Positions 46,337 to 59,300 of a DNA stretch of 64,000 nt are shown here, piece by piece. Within the stretch, counting starts at the first letter, position 1, and each line of letters begins with the position of its first letter. Both the position numbers and the translations under genes were made by a program. Origin of the DNA: Trachythela sp. YZ-2020 (Eukaryota > Cnidaria > Anthozoa > Malacalcyonacea > Clavulariidae). Location of the stretch: positions 2,294,001 to 2,358,000 of the forward strand of contig JADLSH010000363.1 in assembly GCA_016169945.1 (NCBI GenBank). Reading direction: 5' to 3'. The notes under the pieces were generated by a model. It worked only from the letters and a program-made list of their open reading frames with translations, was not told where the DNA came from and did not search any database.

Positions 46337-49300
46337 ATGAAAAGAGCACACAGTGATAAAAACCAACCTTCCGTACGCCCTCGCATCCCCGGGCACAGCA
46401 CGAAGCCTTTCATACGAAATCAAGCGTCGTTTCGAAATCGAAGTGAAAGTGATGACAATGCAATAATACGTAACAATAATTTGCAATTATCATTTAGCGA
46501 AGATCAAATTAACCCAGAAAATCCGTTGTCTTTTGAGGCTCGCGGAGGCCAGTTCAGGCCGCATTTAGCCGGCCTGAATCACCATCGAACCGCTTGGCCT
46601 TCAGCAATGAGCGGGTTTGTGTTTCGTAGTCGGCAACTCATCCCATATCCAAGGTTTTTTCAGCCACGTTTCCGCAGCGCTTTTAATTATTATTCAAGAT
46701 CTAATCCCCAGAGAATTCCAAGTACGACGCGGCAATTCCAGGAAAGCCAACGATATTGGAATGCAAGATTCACGCAACAGCACAATGGTATGCATACTGG
46801 TGCAATATCAGCGTCCGGGACAAGAAACCAAGGCCACAAAGCAAAGGCTCATTTGGATAAAAACAAAGATTTCATGCGTCGTAAATGGCAAGCCTTGCCC
46901 GAGGCTGACCAGTGCCGTTCAGATGAGTTTAGTTTCTCCATAGTGACATATAATATGCTCTCCGATTCATTGTTGTATGAAAATATGTTCCTGTATGAGG
47001 ATTGTAATTATGATGATTTGAGTTGGGGATATCGAAAAGAGAAATTGTTAGCCGAGCTGCTTGGTTATGATGCAGAAGTAAGTTTATGTTGAATGGGTTT
47101 TTGCAAGGTTGTACATTTAAGGGCGGCGCAGACACGGTTTGGGAAATCGTCACTTTAGGAATCGTCACTTTAGGATTGCGACGGACCATTGTTCTAATAT
47201 GAGGACCCACCACAATGTCTCCATTGCTCACACTACTCTTGTGTACATTTATCTATCAGAGAATTCTTAATATTAGGTTTAAAGGCTATCAACAATATTA
47301 CACTTGCTTCCCATGTGGATACTACAGTGGCAATTACATCAAGTATTGTGCTATATGAGCATTTATCGAGTATTTATCCTTGCAAGAAATGTGGTATCAC
47401 TTTTCTCATATATTTCATTGTATGCCATCCTATCTACTTTCTCGGCAAACCATTGACTGACTTTTTCCATATGTGTAGTGTGTGAGGATAGAATCAAATT
47501 GTCTGCGGGAATTGAACACATGATCTCAGACTGATGAGAAAAGCACTCTCTCAATGAATAGTACTAGATTATTAGTTACTGTATTCTACTGTTAGTTATA
47601 TTAAACCATTAGTGGTAATGTAATGCTCTCTTTTGTTATTTAATTCTGCCTAGCAGCTCTCAATTTCGACTCCACATCATTGGCATAACCAAAGTGTATA
47701 CTGATGGCTTTTCTTAACCCTTTATTGATAATGCACTCCTTTCAATTAATTTTCTCTGTCTAACTCTAGACAATTTTACTCCTCGCAGAGAAACGTTTTT
47801 TCTTTGATATGTTAGGAAAGAAACAAGTGTGTGCCCAAAGCAACTGCTTCATTATTTGTAAATTCAATATCTTCTTGAAAATAGGAGCTCGGTTTTCACT
47901 TTCACTTTCACTTTGCACATTTGTGTATTTAAGGTTTCTAAACATGACGACTGTCAAATACCATACACAATACCCTACAAAAAATTAAGCTAAATCCTGT
48001 CAAATCCCTGCAATAAAACATCAATAACCTTCTTTAAGTTTACAACTTAACAGACAAGTAAATATTCTTTCTTAAATTGGCAGATTTTATGTTTACAAGA
48101 AGTTGATGCTTGTCATTATGAAAATTGGTTTCGGCCAAAACTGCATGAAGCAGGTATTTGTTGACCACATTAACAATGAACTTTTGTAATATAATAGTTA
48201 GACTACGACATAGTCTATGGCGTAATTAGCGCCCACCTTTTGCGCCGCATTTGAACGTTTGTGACGCAGGCTATAACTTATAATAGTTAAAATATTACAA
48301 CAATAGCACCAAAGAGTATTAAGAGCTTGTGGCGATCATTAAAGCTAGCTTTCCACCCGAATTTCTCCACAAAGGTCAAACGGAGTAAGTGGTATTTTAC
48401 TGTATTTCCTTCACCATCTATCCCCTGTCTAAATTTAAATCGACGTGTTCAGCGTCGGCTGCAGTGTAGATACTAACGAGCCGAAAATATACAAGAATAC
48501 GCCGGAACGATGTTTCAAGCAAACCTGCCTTACATTCTTCAACAATGGATCCAATGTCTGTATCTTGTTTACAAAAGTACGTGTGGACGAAATATGTCCA
48601 CTTTTGTTTAACTGCAATTAACTTGCTACAATTTCGATATCTTAACAGACTTGGTACAATTTGTTAAAACAACGTACTTTATCAACGACACTAACTATGA
48701 GGACAACCTTGTAGCAGCATGAGGAAGGGAATTTGTTGAAAAATTTGCTACAAACTTGTTGCGAATACATCTTGTCCTGACAAGATGTGTTCAAATCTTG
48801 AGGGAACAAGTTAGATGCTTCCATTCGGCGTGTGCATTTTTTGTGGACTGACCTATTCTAGTTCAAGTATAAATCATGTTTCTTGGATTGTACTTGTCTA
48901 ATCGTATTTTTCATTTTGCTAGGCTATGTGGGATTGTTCGTCCAAAGAACAGGGGGAAAGCCCGATGGATGTGCCATATTCTTTCGACATGCGAAATTCA
49001 CTTTGGTGAACTATAAACTAGTGCAGTACTACACACCCAAGGTGTACGTCTTGGATAAAGACAACGTCGGCATCGTTTTACTCCTCCAAGCTAACACGCC
49101 TGAAGCAGAGAAGCCGTTCATCTGTATTGCGAATACTCATTTACTGTTCAACAAGAAACGAGGGGACATTAAACTCGCACAGCTTGCATATCTTTTCACA
49201 GAGATAAACGACCTTGCAGTGTTATCGCAAGACGACCAAAGGAAGACACACTGCCCTGTTATACTCTGTGGAGATCTAAACAGCTTGCCTTATAGCCCGC

Positions 49301-50892
49301 TATATCATTTCCTCATTACAGGACAGTTGGACTATAGCAGCCGAAGCCCGGCTGTCATATCCGGACAGCTTGCGTCTTCCGAGGCCAGAAGCGGGCCAAG
49401 CTCGAGGCGTATACGTACGCCATTACTTCCCTGGGAGTTTGGTGTGACGGCGGACTGCCAGTGGCGGGAACAACGGAAAGACAAGTCTGAAGAAAGTTGT
49501 ACACACACCCAAGACAGACCAACCTCGTGTCAACACAGGCAGACTGGCCATGTACAAGATTCGGAGAGAAGTATTACCTCAGACTGCCAGTGGCGGGAAC
49601 AGTGGGAAGGAGATTCTATAGGCAGTTGTACTAACAATCAAGACAGACAACCAACTTGTCCACAGGAGTCAAACAGACAGACAAGCGATACACAAGATTC
49701 GGGGAGACACACAGAGCGGCCAAAAAATGCAGAAGGCCACAGCAATCCATCACAACGCTGTGATTCAAACAGGTCAATACAAGCTCATTCATATAGGAAC
49801 GAGAATCTTAAACACGTGGAATCTGACACATTTTCTGGTATCAAGACAAGCACCAATACAAACCGACGCGCTGGATCGACTGAGGTCAACGACTCGAAGA
49901 TAGATAAGGATTCGGTAAGGCAATGGAACAAAGAGCTGCGAGAACGGGAGGTGAAAGTAACAGGCACCTCCAAAATAGATGGTTTTAAAAGAAACAGCAG
50001 GTTTGATAGAAATACGGAGCACATTGAACACTCTGAACGTAGCCGAGTTTCTAACTCTAATAAATACACTGAGCAACCTCAAAGGCGGCAAGATCACGTG
50101 CAAAGATATTCACTAGGCGATGAACATTTTACGATGAATTCGTTGGGCGAGTCTGATCGGACAACTGACCGCCAGTCGAAAAGGAACTCAGAGATCATTG
50201 ATTTGACGGGAGATAGTGGATCACCCAGCGCTCACAACATAATGGCTGAACCAAACAGAGATAGGAAATCAAACAGAAGTGCTTTTGAAGACAGTGAACT
50301 TTTTGAAGACGTGAAGTCGAATCCGACCGGGGACACTGATCGGACAACTGGCCGCCAATCGAAAAGGAACTCAGAGGTTTTTGACTTGAGAGAAGTCACT
50401 AATTCACCCAACCCTCGCAACAGAATGGCCGAGTCAAACAGGGCTGGCGATTCTAGTAGAAATCTCGATTTCAATGAATCCACCGGCCAGACTAGCAACG
50501 CAAGGGAGCAGCACCCCGACACTCCATTATCTACAACTTCCTCCATACACACCGACTGTCAGACCGAAAAATCAGAATACAACAAAAGTGGGAATATTTC
50601 AATTCCCTGGCAGTTCACAAGCGTCTACACGCATCGGTTTCCAGACGGAACACCTGAAGTGACAACATGTCATTCAAAAGCTTGCTGCAACGTGGACTAC
50701 ATATTTTACACGGCTGGTTCGAGGGACAAGCGATCTACAGAACACAAGAAATACGTACAAACGGGGAAACTTACATTGCTAGCAAGATTGGAGTTAATGG
50801 GAAAATCAGATTTTAATACGATGAGGTTGCTTCCGAACCGTATATTTCCATCAGATCATCTGTCGCTGCAAGCGCGGTTTAAACTGACTTGA
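46337..50892 (+). CDS. ANGEL: ANGEL-type CCR4-family nuclease/phosphatase with expanded insert (926 aa)
   Basis: Three exons: 46337-47077, 48084-48153, 48923-50892; donors GTAAGT and GTATTT. A TTG four codons upstream is in frame but the first ATG is at 46337. Endonuclease/exonuclease/phosphatase (EEP) domain landmarks: FSIVTYNMLSDSL (exon 1), CLQEVDACHYENWF with the metal-binding Glu (exon 2), GGKPDGCAIFFRHAKF, IANTHLLFNKKRGDIKLAQL, ILCGDLNSLPYSPLYHF (about 384-400), TTCHS (about 844-848) and SDHLSLQARF near the C-terminus. All catalytic residues seem present. ANGEL proteins act on RNA 3' ends (ANGEL2 removes 2',3'-cyclic phosphates; ANGEL1 binds eIF4E). Between the CGDLN and SDHL motifs are about 525 residues, far more than in vertebrate ANGEL proteins. 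The extra is polar and repeated. Confidence 0.95.
49453..50440 (+). repeat. two internal coding duplications in the ANGEL insert
   Basis: Repeat 1: DCQWREQ at residues 448 and 491 (43-residue period), each followed by a Q-D-R-x(2)-C-type stretch. Repeat 2: RTT(D/G)RQSKRNSE at about 683 and 744 (61-residue period); 37 of 39 bases are identical across its core, so the duplication is young. The first copy continues EIIDLTGD, a canonical SUMO-interacting-motif shape; the second reads EVFDLREV. Confidence 0.8.
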
Positions 50893-53369
50893 GCCAAATG
50901 TTGTGTAAAAACTTAAGAAAAAATATATCTATAAATATATCTATTTTTGGACTCTGTCTTTACCGGTTTACTGTGACATAATCACAGCAGTGCTGTACAG
51001 GAAAATCTTATATAGATATCCAGGACGTTTGTGTTTGTTTGTTTGTTTCTCAAGTCAAAAAATGATAAGTCAAAAAAGATCAAACATTTTAACACGAAGC
51101 TAATAATGGCGATTGAAGCTAAGGACAAACTCGATCAAATTTTGGTGGTTCAATTTGGATCAATTTACAAAAGTTTGTCTTGCATTCCCCGGCTGAGCAG
51201 AACTGAATGCGTCATTAGTGCATGTATAATTTATGCTTGAATTACTCGACTTAATTTTCTGGCGGAGGTATGCAGTATGCCTTCTAGTTCCTTTATGTCA
51301 GCAGTGTTTGAATGGTTTGACAGGTCGGCGCGGTTATTTACTGGATATTTTCTTCCACCAACCAGACCTGGAAAAGGTGTTTACTTCAAATGTTCCTCTA
51401 AGCCTAAGAACATAGACGGTAATTCCCCACTATATAAATACCCCTAAATTTAAGGGCTTTTGCAGCACAGGCTAATGTTCCTTAAAGGTGAGTTAAAGCA
51501 ATGGAAAACCGCTTTATGCATGCGTGCAACAATAATTACGCGTGCGACACTCGGCTGTATTTATGGGTGCTCTCAATGACTTTAGCTATTACCTCCACTG
51601 TTATGTTTTCGCCTGGGTTGGTTAGTGTGTGCGCGCGCGCTTGTTTGTCTGTCAGCACGATAAAAATATTATTTTTGGAGCCATAGGCCAAGGACAAATG
51701 GATTAAATAAATTAAATTTTGGTTCAATTTGTATGAGAAATTGACAGAAGTTTGGCTTGCCTTCCCGGGCTGAAAAAGAATCGAATGCGTAATTATGCAT
51801 GAATAATTTAGGCACGAATAATTTATGCATCTGGTTTCGCATTAAGTATGTGTGAAAAATTGTGAATGGCCCTCAAACGTTTGCTGAGGCAACTGTTCCT
51901 CAGAATTAATTTCGAAGTCCCACATTTTCCCATGAAGGTCTGCCACAACCCTCTCCACCCCTGTACAACAGAACTGCATACACACTCCCTGTCTAATTTT
52001 ACGTACTCTATAGCTGATCACAGCAAATATATCAATCATATACGGTTTCTAATACTTCTACATTAATACATTGATAATACATTATATTACATCATTATAC
52101 TCTAGCTTGTCTTCAATTAATAATCTAGAAATAATTTGTCAAATCACTTGCGTACTACGTTGAGAGACCTTGCATTCGTTTTCCGGTTGCAGGGGAATAA
52201 ATGCTGAAATTTTTACACAATTATTACAACTATTTCACTACAATCTAATACCCAAGGCATCTAATCTGTGCTCTTTCTAATCAAGCGGGCTAGGAGAACC
52301 TGCACGCAGGCTGTAGAAGAAGCGCGGATTAGATACACGGTTTATAACCAGGGTTCGTACGTGCAGGTCAGGAATAAAATTCAAGGCTTTTTTAAGGACT
52401 TTCCAGGCCATGTAACAGGAAATTCAAGGACTATTTAGGGCTGAAAAGAAGGCGTTAGAAGTTGGATCAAAGTGCTAACTGTTCAATCGTGCAACATACC
52501 GACAAATTTCAAAAAATATAGTGCCCAAAAGCTAAATCAATAACTCCAGGGGACGGTTGTATAAAAGTCTTAACTACATTTTAACTACTCGTTTTGTAGT
52601 TAAATAGTAGCTAACTCTAAAATTCGCGATTCTGATTGGTTTACTTTCGCACTAACTATAGTTAACTTTAACTACTTTTTTATACAACCGGCCCCAGGAC
52701 TTTCAAAGCCTTGAATTTTTGTTTTCAAATTCAAGGACTTTCGAGTTTTGCACGAACCCAGTTATAACCAACTTGTGATACTTACATTTCTTAATATACT
52801 ACAGCAACTACACTTATTTACAATCTCTGCAATTCGTGTTACTTTAATGTAACTCGAATTTTTGTCATACTTTATAATAGGGCATTGTATCCAACAAGGC
52901 TCTAAATAACGGTTGAGCTGGGCACTGATATTGTGTAGCCCCACACAACCAGTGAGCTCTATATATATATATCTGGAGTGAGAACTTATGTCCAAAAAGT
53001 GAAGCCAAAGATGGCGGAAATTGACGTCCAGTGCCAATCCCTTTCTATTGTTTTCGACCGCGCGGTTTGCACAAGCCGGCAAGGAGTGTGCCGAAATTTT
53101 GTGTTTTTACTCCGATGTAAACAATAACGTCATGATTTTATGAACTAATAACTTGATTAGCGATGCGATCTGTTAGTATAAACTGGAAAATGGTATGAAA
53201 ACTGTTTATGACCTTCATGAGTTTGGACGTCAATTGCCGCCATCTCTTACTCCAGATATATATGGAGCTCACTGCACACAACCTGTTTAATAGCGCCCAG
53301 TGACAACAATTTATAGCGCTTGTCAGGATGGCATGAAATTAAAACTTTCTGGTACCATTAAATGAAGTA
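50893..53369. repeat. intergenic gap between ANGEL and FRMD8, repeat-rich
   Basis: Two diverged direct copies lie at about 51100-51240 and 51690-51840 (TGGTTCAATTTG, GAATGCGTAATTA-type words). A TIR element spans 52350-52765 with GGGTTCG..CGAACCC ends, holding a second MITE at 52548-52697 (GGACGGTTGTATAAAAG / TTTTTATACAACCGGCC). Another inverted pair flanks 52955-53275 (GAGCTCTATATATA, ATATATGGAGCTC). No gene. Confidence 0.55.
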
Positions 53370-56300
53370 TTAGTTTGTCACAGAGGGTTGTCTTCTGAAC
53401 AGAGTGGTGATGGAAAAGTTATTCCGTCGTCCACGATGTAGCTCATAACCTAGTAACAGAATTAAATAATTTAGTTGAAATTAACAATAGGGACGCAGGT
53501 CAACGGCCAATAATTTCTAAAAGCCTTTATGTGGCAGATTAACTGAATAACTTAGTTATTGCGAAAATGTGTTTTTCAAACATGCATGCACTATTTTCAA
53601 ACATGCATGCACTATATATCGAGGGGTGCATATACTCCAAAAGAGTGTATGAGATTTTTGGGATTTCGAAGATCTCTTGAGATTTTTGTATCTGCGAATG
53701 CAGATATAATGCTATCGCCTGTGTAATGTAACGTAACGTAACGTAACGTAACGTAACGTAATGTAATGTTAGTGTTAACTTGTAGCCAATCAGCGACAGC
53801 CTGGATTAAAATGACGTAATTGTAATGTTGCTCTTTGACCTCTATGTATAACTGGATTGATATTGATTATTTATGAGTAAATATCTTAATTTTACGAAGA
53901 AAATTATACATCAAACGAACGATATTTTTATTTTCTGTACTATTTTGAGCATTGCAAAAGTCGAGGGAGTATTTTTAGTAAGTATTGGAAGTGTTTTCAT
54001 AACATTTTAAACGGTGGAAATGAATCGCCAATTTACACAAAGTATTGACTTGACTGGACCTGCTATATATCAATGTCATTTGAATTACTTTATTAAATTA
54101 TACAATTATGCAAATACGCATGAGCAGATACATGTACGCTTAGCGTGCCTATTTTTAGGGATGTTTTCGGGATATTTTTGGGATTTGTAGGGAATTTTAG
54201 AGATTTTTAGGGATTTCATAGGGATTTTTAGGGATTTCGTGACGATTTTCAGCGATTGTTTAGGGATAACTTCGAGGTGCAAGAGATTTTTTGGAGTGAT
54301 ACATCCCTCGCTATATATTCTAAATTTTGGGCATCTCGCTCGATCAAAACAGAATCATGCGAAGGGTTTTGTAGATGGAAATTTTAATTCAGAGTTAAAA
54401 TTATACAGTGTACACATTTTAGACAACTGCCGCAGGTTCGATTCCTGCAGGGAGCCCCATAGTTGCATTTTTCAACCGCTCCCTATTAGGTCAAAATATG
54501 TATTATACAAAATGTTAACCTATCAAACCTCATTTCACCTACAAATAACTCCCTAAATTCGGGCTTTGCTAAGAAGAACCTACCATCTCGATCATAAGTT
54601 GATAAACTAACTCTTTCCATTCGATTTCGTATCTTGTACCGATCTAAAAAGTCAAAGGGTAAAACAGTTCGATAAACGTTGTTATACAATACAAAAATTA
54701 CCAAACAATTGTTTTTCGGTTTCAATCAAAATTAATATCATAGGCGGATTTTCTTTTACACCCCCAAAACGTTTTCTCAAAAATTAAATGCTCATTGGGA
54801 TAAATGACAGTAGTGCGATTGAAATAAAGATTTTGAACTAAGTAAGACTAAAAACAAGGATTTTGAACTAAATAAGGATTTTGACCAAAAATCTGACCAA
54901 AAATCTGACCAAAAATCTGACCAAAAATCTCATTGGCGACTGTGCACCCTGTCGCTCACCTAAATCTGAAAATCCGCCTATGATTAATATCAAGATTTTC
55001 AAAGGTTTCATTTAATTTATTGTCAACGTTTCGGACAGTTTAACTGTCCATCTTCACGCTAACTTAGGATGTTATTACGTTGTTAATAAATTCAATGAAA
55101 CCTTTGAAAATCCTGAAATTAATTTTGATTGAAACTTAATAATGAACGAAGGTGAAAGTTTTAGAAAAATAATTGTTTTTCGGATTCCATGAAAACTGAA
55201 ACTTACTTTTGTCTGGCGAGACAGATCCTGGATCGGCGCTACCACTGCAAAGACAACAAGCATTTGGTTTTTACATAGCAATATTTGGAAACAACATTGT
55301 TAGAATTGGCTAAACAAGACGTTTTCGAGCTCTGTGACCGGCAATTTTCTGATTATAATTTCATTTCAGTCGCATGTGAGAAGAATGCTTCCAAGTTGAC
55401 TCTACGAAACACCACAAGTTTTCGCCAAATACTCGGTTTCTCACGTCGTAAAGGCCTGATTCCACGGCGAAATTATTCGCGAGAAATTGTGTCTGCAGAA
55501 TACGGATGGCTGCACATCAGTGATCCTATTCAATTTCCCCACTTTTTTCGCTTTTGCAGTGAGTAGAACTAACTTCTACTCACTGGCGACGCGAATTTCG
55601 CTGAGAAAAAACACTCGTGGAATCAGACCTTAACACTGGACCATAAGGGCTGGCGTTTACTGGATCTCTTGGTAGAACAGTTTAGAAGTGATAGAGCTAT
55701 CCAGTATAATTAAAGTTAGTTAAGTTTAGACCAATGAAAATCAATAAGGCAAGACCGTTACTGGACCTCTAGGCAGAAAAGTTTCGAACTTAAACGGCTA
55801 TTTGGTTAATTGCAGTTAGTCTAGTTTTGGTCTCCTTCTGTATACCTCAAGGTAGAATAGTCTGAAAATGATGGGGGCTATCCAGTATAAATAAAATTAG
55901 TTTGGAAAGGATAGAAATCTCTAAATAGGCTTAATATATACCTTGCTTGTGGCACAGGTGATAGTGTCATGGGTCCTAAAGCACACGACTGAACCATTGC
56001 ATCCATCATTACAGCCTAAATTGAAAATATTAGAAAGTTATATTCAATAAAATTTGTCCTAATTTCTATCAAGTCCGCTCGAATCTGTTTGCGGGAAGCC
56101 AAGCGCAAAACAAATTTAGGCAATGTGATTCGTAAGCGAAAAAACTTTTCGCGGTCTTTAACCAACCACATTGCCGAAATTTGTTTTTCACTTCGCGCGA
56201 ACAGGTTCGCCTAGAGTAAATCTTTGATAGAGAAAGCTCACTGTAAATCTAAAATTCTAGAATCCTAATCTAGCATTATTGTCTTGTATATAGCTAGTTA

Positions 56301-59300
56301 AAAATACTTTTTACTGTATTCGGAGGTTGAAAAACGTCGAGCGATCAAGTGACCGAGATTTTCCTTCAGTTATTATTGTTTTGTTTATGGAAACACCACG
56401 TTTATATATTCTGATAAAAAATAAATGAAGTGGTGTTTCCAAGGCTGCTTATTAGTGGATTGACAGATATCCCTAAATTCTAAGCTATATTGTAAAACTC
56501 ATTAATAATTCATGAAGAAAACACAAAAGAAATCATAAATAGCGTGAAGGAGTTTGTTTTTCTGATACAGAATCATGCTGATTTACATAAACTTTAAGTT
56601 CAATTTTCTCACCAAATATCATTCATTTATTTTAAATTGTTGAAGAATACGAATGTTCTCATCAAGACGTTTCACAAGCCATTTACAACATGAGCGGCAG
56701 TGTTGTATCGGATATACAACGCTCGTCTTCGACTCGAGCTTGTATATCCGATACAACACTGCCGCTCATGTTGTAAATAGTACTTAAAAAGAGTTCATAC
56801 CTGTTTTGAAAATATCTGTAATTGCGTAATATCACTTTCATCAGAATCAAACTCCAACCAGAATGTGTCGAAACATTCAGGATCTGTTTCAGAGTCTGGG
56901 GTATGGCTGTAGTCCCAGGAAAATTCTTCATACGAGAGACCCAATAATATGACCTTAAAAGCAAGAGTATACTTTATAATATATATCTAATATAAGGACG
57001 TTTTTGATTGGCTGAAAAGCCTGCTCAATAACTCGATTGAGCACGCTAAAAAAGCGCGGGAATTTAACAGCAGAAATTAAACTTGTATTTACGCTATTTT
57101 TGTGTTGTATATGATATATTATAAAATAATTTTTTCATGGTTTAGCTTGCTCAATCGAGTTATTGAGTACTTGGGAAGTTGGGAGAGCACTTAAGCGCTA
57201 GAGTTGGTCTCGGCTGGTGCCTTGGTCTCGGCTGGTGCCTCGACCAACTCTTACGCTTTTTCGTGCTCTTCCAATTCAATAACTCGATTGAGCTAGCGTG
57301 CTCCACGGTCAAACGAGGATGAGAGTTGGTGATAGTAGCAGGCACGCGAGAGTTGGCATGAGAGTTGGCATGAAACTTGATGAGAGTTGACATGAGACTT
57401 GATGAGAGTTGACATGAGACTTGATGAGAGTTGACATGAGACTTGATGAGAGTTGACATGAGAGTTGATGAGAGTTGACATGAGACTTGATGAGAGTTGA
57501 CATGAGACTTGATGAGAGTTGACATGAGACTTGATGAGAGTTGACATGAGACTTGATGAGAGTTGACATGAGACTTGATGAGAGTTGACATGAGACTTGA
57601 TGAGAGTTGACATGAGACTGGATGAGAGTTGATGAGAGTTGACATGAGACTTGATGAGAGTTGACATGAGACTGGATGAGAGTTGATGAGAGTTGACATG
57701 AGACTTGATGAGAGTTGACATGAGACTTGATGAGAGTTGACATGAGACTTGATGAGAGTTGGCATGAGAGTTGATGAGAGTTGACATGAGACTTGATGAG
57801 AGTTATGCCCCATGAGAGTTGACTGGATATTACCAAGTGTAGCGGTCAAACAATCAAAAACTCCTATCAACGCTCATCAAAATTTGAACCAGTTCAAAGT
57901 CGATGAGAGTGCACGAGAGTCGATGAGAGTTGGCGGCCAAACGCGAGCGAGAGTTAAAACTCTCACCAACTCTCATGCTTTAGCCATAAGGCGTCTACAT
58001 AATGAGTCACGATTTTATGTTGAAACAACTTCACCGTGTACAAATCTTTTGAATTTTGTTTAATATATTTCAACAGCACGGTTGAGGGATTCGACGAAGA
58101 TGACATCTATAGATGATCTGGAAATACGGAAAAAGACTGGGACTGGCCGTCAAATAAAAATCCATTTTCAGATTCAATTGCTAAATATCTCGTGAAATGT
58201 GTTTCATTTTGTTACTAAATTTGTCATGGACTTGTGGCCTTCTTCATTAAACATACTGACAAGTCAAATAGTTTAATAAAAGAAACAGGTGATTAAATGC
58301 AGCAAAATGGATTTCTATTCCGTTTCTCGTTCCAGGCCCTTTGCTCGCAGCCAGATCATCTGAATTGGATGTAAGCATCACTATATCAAAACGTCTTTGT
58401 CTTCACAAGTTTGAGTAAATATTAACAAAAAAGATGGAACAAAGATTTTGACCGAGTTTCTCGATCATAACTTGATTGATTATGATAAAGTCAAGACAGC
58501 TGACGTTATAAAGAAGTGAGCTGAGCCTGAAATCACAGAACAGTGCGTTGCCCTATACATAAAACAGACAAATAATAGCTTACGTTTTTCTTTGGGTTAA
58601 TAACGTGAACAGCATCACGATTGATTGCCACACGGACGGGAATATCAGGATGATCGAGTAACGATGTTAGACCAGATACTTGTTTCTCAATTTGACCGTT
58701 GAAAAATACACTCCTATACACAAAAAATAGCCTTCATTATTACTCTTTTACAGTCATATTCCTCTACAATCGACACCTCTCTTAAGCGGACACCCTTACA
58801 TATTACAAATATACTAGGAATTTCTAATAGAAAGTGAAGTACTGCGAAATATACATGAGCTCTGGGCATTACCAAATAGAAAGTGTTAGTCCTGTGAGCG
58901 AAGCGAACAGGTTTGGTGGAGCCGCGTGTGAGCTATAGCGGGGGGGATAGAGAGTGGGGCTCCAGTCTTCAGAAGTCAATTTTGGCAATAGAAAACATAA
59001 CTCATGAGAAAATAACGCAGATCTGACCAGTGCAAGTGCAAAAATTGGGAAAAGATACTGATAAAATATTTTCTACTTATACAGTACCAACACGCACGAG
59101 TGGGGCTTCGGTGGCGCAGTCGTCAGAGCAAGCGCCTTTCACCTCTGAGTCTGGAGTTCGATTACTTTACTACTTCATACACATCATAGAAAAATGAAGA
59201 GTAAGTCAACGCTCTGTCGAAGTCGTGTTTGGTTTTCCGGTTTCGGTTTCCTCCACTGGGAAAAGACTGGTTAGGGTTAGAGATTACAGATTAGGAACGT

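Noticed and set aside
49785..50552. Minus-strand frames of 94-106 codons opposite ANGEL exon 3.
   Set aside because: Antisense shadows of the ANGEL insert.
54425..54500. tRNA-like sequence with GGTTCGATTCC.
   Set aside because: Only the B-box half is present and it joins the SINE body (GTTGCATTTTTCAACCGC), so it is a SINE fragment, not a tRNA gene.
57160..57870. Three overlapping minus-strand open frames of 160-236 codons rich in Ser, His, Gln, Leu.
   Set aside because: They are the 22 bp minisatellite read in three frames; the unit length keeps every frame open. No start context or domain.
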